This document shows positions 1 through 5,846 of a stretch of DNA of 8,619 bases, one piece after another. The stretch is from UBA1219 sp045601425 (GTDB taxonomy: Bacteria > Bacteroidota > Bacteroidia > Bacteroidales > P3). The notes beneath the pieces are model-generated. The model searched no databases, had not been told where the DNA came from, and was given only the letters and a program-made list of their open reading frames with translations. The stretch lies in contig JAZRZP010000042.1 in assembly GCA_045601425.1 (NCBI GenBank), forward strand, positions 1 to 8,619, given 5' to 3'. The stretch's first letter is position 1, and every line of letters begins with the position of its first letter. The position numbers and the translations under genes were made by a program.

Positions 1-94
1 CACGCCCTTTTTTCCGATTTTTCCCCGTTTTTTTTATGCGGTTTCCGCTTTTCTGACCGTTTTTGAGGGTGGTTTTCTCCTGACTGCACGTCAT
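1..94 (-). other. Possible N-terminus of a gene running off the left edge
   Basis: A minus-strand frame opens with ATG at 94-92 and stays open for 31 codons to the window edge. The predicted peptide is very basic (11 Lys/Arg of 31) and rich in Asn and Gly. No family is recognised. The frame is open upstream of the ATG to a TAA near 137, so GTG or TTG starts slightly upstream are also possible. No clear promoter or ribosome binding site supports it, and its A-rich composition could come from non-coding DNA. It is recorded because the frame cannot be closed within the window. Confidence 0.18.
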
Positions 95-246
95 TATCAA
101 CACGACGCGGTTGATATTCTTCTGAAAAACATTGAATTACAGCTTGTTATCCATGAACACAACTCCTTCTGCAGGCATTACGGTTTTTCATATTTGTCTG
201 ACTGTCAATTTTTTACACGATTGTCTTTTTGCCAAATCCGGCAAAA

Positions 247-275
247 AAGAAGTGCAGGTCCGGCCTGCACTTCTT
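247..275 (-). terminator. Intrinsic terminator of the rlmN-flippase-kinase operon
   Basis: Perfect 12-bp inverted repeat (AAGAAGTGCAGG / CCTGCACTTCTT) with a 5-base TCCGG loop. Read on the minus strand, the stem runs directly into a T6 tract (complement of A's at 243-248). It begins 27 bases after the kinase stop codon. The plus-strand side has no T-tract, so it should act in the minus direction only. Confidence 0.85.
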
Positions 276-302
276 CTGAAAAAACATGCTAATATTCTGT
301 TT

Positions 303-1748
303 CTACATAATTTTATGTCCGCAACGCTTGCAGAAGCGCGAAGTAGCACTGACTTCGGAGCCGCAATTCGGACAACGCTGCACACCGGTTTGAGATGAGG
401 ATTCCTGATGTGGCTGTGCTATTGTCGGTTCGGCTGATATGACGAATTTACCGCAATATTTGCAAAATTTAGCGGTAGATACAATGTATCTCGAACATGA
501 AGGGCACCTTATCATATCGTTGTCGGCATGCTGGTGGGGTGAAAAAGGCTGGTCTGGTGAGGCTGCGGCCGATGCAACATTCTGTGCAGTTTTCTCCGAA
601 CCGGATTCATGTTGACAGTGAGTCGGATCTGTCAGACGGGCAAGCTGGTTCTTCAATGATTCGTTTTCTGCGACGAGTTCATTTACTTTTCTCCTATAAT
701 CTTCAATTTCAGTACTTTGAGAAATAGAATCAGCCGTAAGCTTGGTATTTTCAAGGTTTTCTGAAACAACATCATAGAGTTCCCTGCCACTACGGAAGCG
801 GTCGTTGGGATTTTTTTCCAGACATTTCAATATTGCCTTTTCGAGCCAGTCGGGGTAATCTTTTTCGTATGGAATTCCTTCGTAACGCGTTTCGTAAGCA
901 CGCTTTCTTGCCTCGAATATTGAAGGAGGCATAGCATTCTGATGTTTTTCACTCAGTTCATACTCGGCCTTTATCGTATTCGACAATGTCTTATCGAACT
1001 CAAAGGGGACTTTTCCGCAAAGGTATTCGTACATCACGATTCCGAAACTGTAAATGTCGCTCTGCACGGTAAGCGTCGATTCATCGTTCCATTTTTCAGG
1101 AGACTTGTATTCAGGGGCACCATTTTTGCGGCGGCTGCTTCGGACTACCGTATTTCCCTCGATTGCAAGGCCGAAATCCAAAAGGACAAAGTCGCCATTT
1201 TCGCGGCGCATGATATTTCCGGAATGTATGTCGTTGTGTATGACACGGTATTTTTCGATAAGTTCACGTTTTTTTGCTGCCGAGAGGAAGATCTTTTTCC
1301 CGTCGTTGGGGTCACATTCCAGATTATCGGCATCCATATCCATGCAATATTTGTAGATATCTTCGTGACAATAGGCCAACGCACTGCTTACCTGAGTTAC
1401 CATACGCAATACCTCATCGATTGGCAAAAAATACCGCTGACGTTCGAGGTAATGCGTGATGTCGAATCCATCGACGAAATCCATTTCCACGAGAGCCTTG
1501 TTTTCCAGCAGTTTAGGCTGATAAATATGAACTATGTTGGGATGGTTTCCATTTCCCAGACGGAGCAGCAGCCTGCATTCGTCCAGAAATTTCTCATAAG
1601 TGCCGGACTGCTCATTGACAATGGTTTCGTTGAGGACACGTATTGCACGTACATAGCCCAATCTGTCGTGACGGACCTTATATACCGTGGCGTATCCGCC
1701 CTTGCCTATTTCGGCGAGCATTGTATATTCTTTCAAAAAATCTGCCAT
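303..1748 (-). CDS. Atypical Hanks-type Ser/Thr protein kinase with coiled coil and two C-terminal zinc ribbons
   Basis: 481-residue soluble protein with no membrane segment. The kinase domain spans about 8-330. Visible elements are a glycine loop G15-x-G17-G18-x-A20-x-V22, probable helix-C Glu57, a catalytic loop H171-N-D173 to N178, DFG at 191-193, an SPE triplet (217-219) in the APE position, D231 in DIYSFG, and R317 near the end. Three departures are clear: the VAIK lysine is Arg37 (AIR), HRD reads HND, and the catalytic-loop Lys is His175. About 35 extra residues (roughly 131-165) separate helix E from the catalytic loop. Residues 346-372 look like a short coiled coil. Two Cx2Cx10Cx2C zinc ribbons follow (Cys415/418/429/432 and Cys459/462/473/476). 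ATG at 1748 places the glycine loop normally. It lies 23 bp after the flippase gene, probably in the same transcript. Kinase-fold membership is secure; whether it phosphorylates proteins, and what, is unknown. Confidence 0.88.
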   Translation of the reverse strand: MADFLKEYTMLAEIGKGGYATVYKVRHDRLGYVRAIRVLNETIVNEQSGTYEKFLDECRLLLRLGNGNHPNIVHIYQPKLLENKALVEMDFVDGFDITHYLERQRYFLPIDEVLRMVTQVSSALAYCHEDIYKYCMDMDADNLECDPNDGKKIFLSAAKKRELIEKYRVIHNDIHSGNIMRRENGDFVLLDFGLAIEGNTVVRSSRRKNGAPEYKSPEKWNDESTLTVQSDIYSFGIVMYEYLCGKVPFEFDKTLSNTIKAEYELSEKHQNAMPPSIFEARKRAYETRYEGIPYEKDYPDWLEKAILKCLEKNPNDRFRSGRELYDVVSENLENTKLTADSISQSTEIEDYRRKVNELVAENESLKNQLARLTDPTHCQHESGSEKTAQNVASAAASPDQPFSPHQHADNDMIRCPSCSRYIVSTAKFCKYCGKFVISAEPTIAQPHQESSSQTGVQRCPNCGSEVSATSRFCKRCGHKIM

Positions 1749-1771
1749 AATTCCAATTTTGTGTTGATATT

Positions 1772-3280
1772 TTATTTTTTTAAGATTTTCCGTTTAACTG
1801 CAGAGAATGTGCTTTTCACCAGCGTGCGTTCGGCAAATATTATTACCGCACAGTATATCAAAAGCAACAACGTATTGATTAACAATGTAACGAGTACATT
1901 GTTGAAATTCACAAGATACTTGCTTACAGAAAACAGAGCCACTGCAAGCACGAAATAACCTGCTATGGGTTTCAGGTTGTACGGTATGGGGGCTTTCTTC
2001 TGTCCTACCACATACGAAAGTACCATACAAATTCCGTAACCAGCAAAGCCTCCCCATGCACAGGCGTGATAACCGAATTTCGGGACAAAGATAAAGTTTA
2101 TGGACAGAAGCACAACACATCCTATGGCGGAGAACACCGCACCCCACCATGTCTGGTCGATGAGTTTGTACCAAAAAGAGAGGTTGAAATAGATGCCCAT
2201 GAATATTTCTGCCATCATGACGACCGGTACCACTTCCAAGCCTTCCCAATAGGTGGATTTTATTATATATTTGAGTATTGGCATGTACATGACTACAGCG
2301 AGGAAGGCGAACAGGGTGAAAATAACGAAGTACTTCATCACCTTGGCCTGATTTTCGCCGCTTTTGGAATCTTTTTGAGTTCCGAATACAAAAGGTTCGT
2401 AGGCATATCGGAAAGCCTGAGTAATCATGGCCATTATCATGGCTATTTTCACACAAGCCCCGTAAATTCCGAGTTGCACCTCCCCTTCCTGACCCGGAAC
2501 TATGAATTTGTAACAAATCTTGTCGGCAACCTGATTCAATATTCCGGCCAAGCCCAGCAAAAGCAATGGCCATGTGTAACGCAACATCTGTCTGACAAGA
2601 GCCTTATCGATACCGAAACGCAAATTCTTGAGTTCGGGAATAAAGCCAAGTGTAACGCCAGCCGTACAAATAAGATTCACCACAAAAATGTACCCTACCT
2701 GATAGTCGGGATTGTACCAGCCCATAAGGTCAGGGTGTTTCTCGTACAGTTCAGGGGCGATGAGGAATATAAACAGATTGAGAGCTATGTTGCAAAAGAT
2801 GAACAGCAGTTTAAGGGCGGCAAATTTTATCGGGCGTTTTCTATACCTCAACCAAGAGAACAGGATTGCCTGAAAGGCATCGATGGCGACAACGACAGCC
2901 ATCATTTCTATGTATTCCGGATGAGTGGGATATCCCAAAGCCACGGAGATGGGGCTGAGGAACAGCGTTACCAGAAGTACAAACAGCAGCGATACGAAGC
3001 CTACCGAGAGTGCCGATGTCGAAAATGCCTTTTCGGGCTGCACTCCGTCTTTGTTGGCGAAGCGGAAAAAAGTTGTTTCCATACCAAAGGTGAGCAGAAC
3101 CAGCAGCAGTGCCGTGTAACCGTATATATTGGTAACGACTCCATATCCGCCCGATTCGGCAGCAATCTTGTATGTATACAAGGGTACCAGAAGGTAGTTC
3201 AAAAAACGTCCTATTATACTGCTCAAGCCGTATATGGCAGTATCGCCAAGCAAGGCACCCAATCCAGTTTTCTTAGTCAT
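1772..3280 (-). CDS. MOP-superfamily oligosaccharide / lipid-linked glycan flippase
   Basis: 502-residue polytopic inner-membrane protein with roughly 12-14 hydrophobic helices along its whole length. It is recognised as a polysaccharide-biosynthesis flippase (Wzx/PST branch of the MOP superfamily) from an N-terminal amphipathic-then-hydrophobic start (GDTAIYGLSSIIGRFLNYLLVPLYT), the conserved RYAYEPFVF region near residues 291-299, and a basic C-terminus. Such proteins move undecaprenyl-linked sugars across the inner membrane; the exact substrate (O-antigen, capsule or a peptidoglycan precursor) cannot be told. The chosen ATG at 3280-3278 overlaps the rlmN stop by 8 bp (ATGACTAA) and has GGAAA just upstream. 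The frame extends upstream to 3364, but those 28 residues are polar, overlap the conserved rlmN tail and do not fit the family start. No glycosyltransferases lie next to it, so it is not part of an obvious capsule cluster. The kinase gene follows after 23 bp. Confidence 0.85.
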   Translation of the reverse strand: MTKKTGLGALLGDTAIYGLSSIIGRFLNYLLVPLYTYKIAAESGGYGVVTNIYGYTALLLVLLTFGMETTFFRFANKDGVQPEKAFSTSALSVGFVSLLFVLLVTLFLSPISVALGYPTHPEYIEMMAVVVAIDAFQAILFSWLRYRKRPIKFAALKLLFIFCNIALNLFIFLIAPELYEKHPDLMGWYNPDYQVGYIFVVNLICTAGVTLGFIPELKNLRFGIDKALVRQMLRYTWPLLLLGLAGILNQVADKICYKFIVPGQEGEVQLGIYGACVKIAMIMAMITQAFRYAYEPFVFGTQKDSKSGENQAKVMKYFVIFTLFAFLAVVMYMPILKYIIKSTYWEGLEVVPVVMMAEIFMGIYFNLSFWYKLIDQTWWGAVFSAIGCVVLLSINFIFVPKFGYHACAWGGFAGYGICMVLSYVVGQKKAPIPYNLKPIAGYFVLAVALFSVSKYLVNFNNVLVTLLINTLLLLIYCAVIIFAERTLVKSTFSAVKRKILKK

Positions 3281-4313
3281 TTTCCGTACTGATTTGATTT
3301 GTATGATTTTTCTGACCTGCGAGCAGTCCGCAGGCTGCCATAATATCTTCGCCACGGGATGCACGTATGGTGCATATTATGCCTTTTTCGGTGAGGAAGT
3401 CGCGGAAACGTGTCATCACCGCCATGTCGGAACCTGCGAGAGGCACACCCTGTGAGGCGTGAAAGCGTATAAGATTCACCCTGCAACGCAGTGCATGGAG
3501 GATATTTACCAGTTTCTGTGCATGCATAATGTCGTCGTTTATGCCGCGGAACATTGTGTATTCGAAGGAAAGCCGGCGCTGCCCCGACCAGTCGTATTGT
3601 TGCAGGACACGTATTATCTCACTTATTGCGAACGATTTCTGTACAGGCATGAGTTCGGCACGTTCATCGCCATAGGGATTGTGAAGGCTTACCGCGAGAT
3701 GGCACTGCGATTTTTCCAAGAAATCGCGTATGCGCGGCAGGATACCGACGGTGGAAACCGTTATTCTCCGCGGGCTCATGGCAAGTCCCCAATCCGAAGT
3801 GAGCACTTCGAGCGACTTCATGACATTGTCGAAATTGTCAAAAGGTTCGCCCATTCCCATATAAACGAGATTGGTAAGAGTTTCAGACTCAGGGATGCTG
3901 AACACCTGATTCAATATATCGGATGTTGAGAGATGCCCGTGAAACCCCTGTTTTCCGGTAACGCAGAACATGCAGCCCATCTTGCAGCCGACCTGTGACG
4001 AGATGCAAAGCGTAGCACGCTCATTATCGGGGATGTACACTGCTTCGACAAACTTTTCCTCACCGATACGGAACAGATATTTTCTAGTTCCGTCGGCAGA
4101 AGTCATGCTATCGACTGGGGCAGACTTTTTCACTTCGTATTTTTGAGAAAGCGAAGTACGGGCCTTAAGCGAAAGGTTAGTCATTTCATGGATAGAATTG
4201 CAGCGTTTCCTGTACATCCAATCCGCCATCTGTCTGGCAGTGAATTTAGGCAGAGCCTCGGCAGAACAGAGTTCCTGCAACTCAGCGAGCGTTAATCCGA
4301 AAAGGTTTGTCAT
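3273..4313 (-). CDS. rlmN: RlmN: dual-specificity 23S rRNA / tRNA adenine-C2 methyltransferase (radical SAM)
   Basis: 346-residue cytoplasmic radical-SAM enzyme. In E. coli, RlmN methylates C2 of A2503 in 23S rRNA and A37 of some tRNAs. The radical-SAM triad is CKMGCMFC (Cys110, Cys114, Cys117), followed by the GMGEP motif near residue 154. The two further cysteines of the RlmN mechanism are present: Cys103 (TLCISSQVGC) and the C-terminal methyl-carrier Cys328 in AACGLL. The N-terminal helical domain is shorter than in E. coli. The start is ATG at 4313-4311; an in-frame TTG at 4331 lies inside the upstream hairpin and is unlikely. There is no Shine-Dalgarno sequence. The gene heads the rlmN-flippase-kinase operon, and its last 8 bases overlap the flippase start, suggesting translational coupling. 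A stable hairpin with a T-tract ends 4 bases before its start codon. Confidence 0.95.
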   Translation of the reverse strand: MTNLFGLTLAELQELCSAEALPKFTARQMADWMYRKRCNSIHEMTNLSLKARTSLSQKYEVKKSAPVDSMTSADGTRKYLFRIGEEKFVEAVYIPDNERATLCISSQVGCKMGCMFCVTGKQGFHGHLSTSDILNQVFSIPESETLTNLVYMGMGEPFDNFDNVMKSLEVLTSDWGLAMSPRRITVSTVGILPRIRDFLEKSQCHLAVSLHNPYGDERAELMPVQKSFAISEIIRVLQQYDWSGQRRLSFEYTMFRGINDDIMHAQKLVNILHALRCRVNLIRFHASQGVPLAGSDMAVMTRFRDFLTEKGIICTIRASRGEDIMAACGLLAGQKNHTNQISTEND

Positions 4314-4317
4314 TGCT

Positions 4318-4363
4318 AAAAAGTGGAACAAGGCGACGCCTGTGCTGGCGTCACCCTGTTTCC
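4318..4363 (-). terminator. Strong hairpin plus T-tract between pepD and rlmN
   Basis: On the minus strand, GGAAACAGGGTGACGCC (4363-4347) pairs with GGCGTCGCCTTGTTCC (4340-4325) around the loop AGCACA. That gives 16 base pairs, including two G-U pairs, with one bulged A. The two non-Watson-Crick positions are G-U in minus-strand RNA but A-C mismatches in plus-strand RNA, so the structure is built for the minus transcript. A T5 tract follows two bases later (complement of 4318-4322). It starts 8 bases after the pepD stop and ends 4 bases before the rlmN ATG. It could be the pepD terminator, a partial terminator or attenuator for the rlmN operon, or a leader structure that limits rlmN translation. 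Confidence 0.75.
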
Positions 4364-4371
4364 GATTATTT

Positions 4372-5823
4372 TCAGATGTTTTCCAAAATTTCCAAGGTAT
4401 GTTTCCAGAACATTGCCACGGTTTTTATTTCGATTCTCTCGTCGGGCGAATGTACTCCTCGCAAAGTCGGGCCGAAGGATATCATGTCCATACCATCGTA
4501 TTTTTCACCGATGAGACCGCATTCCAAGCCGGCATGAATTGCGCGTATCGTAGGTTCTTCGTTGAAGAGGCGGCGATAGGCATCGGCAGCCACCTTGAGG
4601 ACTTTGCTGTCGGGGTTGGGAGTCCAGCCGGGATAGCCGTCGCTGTGTGCCACTTCTGCACCTATGAGGCGGAATGTAGCTTCTATTTTCTCGGCGGCAG
4701 CACGTTTGGCACTTTCAACGGAGCTGCGCTGGCTTGTGGCGATATATATCTTCCGGTCGTCCATTTTTATGGAAGCGAGGTTTGTTGACGTTTCGACAAA
4801 GTTAGGTATTTCACGCGACATGGCCAGAACGCCGTGAGCACATGCATACAAGGCGTTGAGAAGGTTGCAGTGGGTTGTTTTGTCCATCAGTTTTTCCGGC
4901 ATTGCCGATTTCACGACGGCAACGTTCAGATCGGGTTCGGTGGAGCGGAACTCGTATTTCATTGCCTTGCAGAAGTTGTTTACGAGGTCATGCAGTTTTC
5001 CTGCATTGGCTGACGGAACGGTAACAAGAGCTTCGGCTTCGCGGGCTATGGCGTTGCGCAGGTTTCCGCCCTGAAGTTTTGCCAGACGCATTCCAAGCTG
5101 TTCGGTAGCAGCCCACAGGATTCTGGTTATCAGTTTATTGGCACAAGCAAGACCTTTGTTTATATCATCTCCGGAGTGTCCGCCTTTGAGGCCAGATACC
5201 TTTATGACAAAGGCTTCCGTCTGTGGTTCGGCGAGTTCTGTAGAATAGGCGATTTCGACAGTGGTATCGATGCCGCCTGCACAGCCGACGCATATTTCGC
5301 CTTCGTCTTCGTCATCGAGGTTGAGGAGTATTCTGCTTTTGAGCCAGTCGTTTTTCAGAGCCGAGGCACCGGTAAGTCCCGTTTCCTCATCGATGGTAAA
5401 GAGACATTCGAGCGGGCCATGCTGGACGTCATCGGAGTCGAGGACAGCCAAAGCCGTAGCAACACCGATACCGTCGTCGGCACCGAGGGTTGTTCCATCG
5501 GCAGTAAGCCATTCTCCGTCGAGTATGGGTTGTATAGCATCTTTCTGGAAATCAAATACTTTATCGCTGTTTTTTTCACAAACCATATCGATATGCGACT
5601 GCAGGCATACCCATGGTTTGTTTTCGAACCCCTTGGTTGCAGGTTTGCGGATAAGCACGTTGCCGACTTCATCGCAAAGGGTTTCAAATCCTTTTCTGTT
5701 GCCGTAATCGACAAGGTAACGCGTTATTTTTTCTTCGTGTTTCGACGGACGCGGAATTTGGAGAATGTCGTTGAAGAAACGCCAAACGCCGGCCGGTTCT
5801 AAATTTTCAAGAGCTTTATTCAT
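4372..5823 (-). CDS. pepD: Aminoacyl-histidine dipeptidase (peptidase D, family M20C)
   Basis: 483-residue cytoplasmic zinc dipeptidase, close in length to characterised PepD enzymes, which hydrolyse Xaa-His dipeptides such as carnosine. The di-zinc site is complete: His78 and Asp80 (SHIDM), bridging Asp116 (GADDGIG), catalytic Glu146 with Glu147 (DEETG), Asp170 (LDDED) and His458 (RGVHSPDER). The spacing matches the residues described for Vibrio alginolyticus PepD within two or three positions. The lid/dimerisation domain lies between about 190 and 390 and contains a GGHSGDDI motif. There is no signal peptide. ATG at 5823 gives the usual family start. It lies 23 bp downstream of the lamin-tail gene with no terminator between, so it probably shares that gene's promoter near 8030. 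It is followed by the hairpin at 4363-4318. Confidence 0.95.
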   Translation of the reverse strand: MNKALENLEPAGVWRFFNDILQIPRPSKHEEKITRYLVDYGNRKGFETLCDEVGNVLIRKPATKGFENKPWVCLQSHIDMVCEKNSDKVFDFQKDAIQPILDGEWLTADGTTLGADDGIGVATALAVLDSDDVQHGPLECLFTIDEETGLTGASALKNDWLKSRILLNLDDEDEGEICVGCAGGIDTTVEIAYSTELAEPQTEAFVIKVSGLKGGHSGDDINKGLACANKLITRILWAATEQLGMRLAKLQGGNLRNAIAREAEALVTVPSANAGKLHDLVNNFCKAMKYEFRSTEPDLNVAVVKSAMPEKLMDKTTHCNLLNALYACAHGVLAMSREIPNFVETSTNLASIKMDDRKIYIATSQRSSVESAKRAAAEKIEATFRLIGAEVAHSDGYPGWTPNPDSKVLKVAADAYRRLFNEEPTIRAIHAGLECGLIGEKYDGMDMISFGPTLRGVHSPDERIEIKTVAMFWKHTLEILENI

Positions 5824-5846
5824 ATCAATCAGTCTTTAGTTTCTCA

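Larger units (their letters stand above)
1..302. other. Mostly non-coding stretch downstream of the kinase gene
   Basis: About 300 bases without a confident gene. The right part holds the kinase operon terminator (247-275). Overlapping it is an imperfect palindrome at about 228-248 (TTTTTGCC, six-base loop, GGCAAAAA); its T's lie before and its A's after the stem, so it is not a canonical terminator. The left part is rich in T-runs on the plus strand. One minus-strand reading frame opens at 94 and runs off the edge (listed separately). No tRNA or other RNA gene and no convincing promoter was seen. Short plus-strand frames here have no recognisable product. Confidence 0.6.

Noticed and set aside
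228..248. Second palindrome next to the operon terminator
   Set aside because: Its T's precede and its A's follow the stem on both strands, so it does not fit an intrinsic terminator, and it competes with the much stronger hairpin at 247-275.
1018..1025. Minus-strand TACCTTTG inside the kinase gene
   Set aside because: No TTTG at the right spacing upstream, and no gene start follows within the kinase.
942..1958. 338-codon plus-strand open frame antisense to the kinase and running past its start
   Set aside because: It lies opposite well-defined kinase motifs, has no family features and no promoter or ribosome binding site; an antisense artefact.
2086..2093. Minus-strand TATCTTTG inside the flippase gene, a possible internal promoter for the kinase
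   Set aside because: The matching -33 position has only GTTG, and the sequence is explained by codons for conserved flippase residues. It remains a weak possibility.
2066..3292. 408-codon plus-strand open frame antisense to the flippase gene
   Set aside because: The opposite strand encodes a clear membrane flippase. This frame has no recognisable motif, and its Gln/His/Cys-rich composition is typical of an antisense shadow.
3281..3364. Upstream extension of the flippase frame by 28 codons
   Set aside because: The added residues overlap the conserved RlmN C-terminus and do not resemble a flippase start; the ATG at 3280 overlapping the rlmN stop is the better choice.
5176..5802. 208-codon plus-strand open frame opposite pepD
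   Set aside because: The pepD strand carries all metal-binding residues in order; this frame is a shadow.
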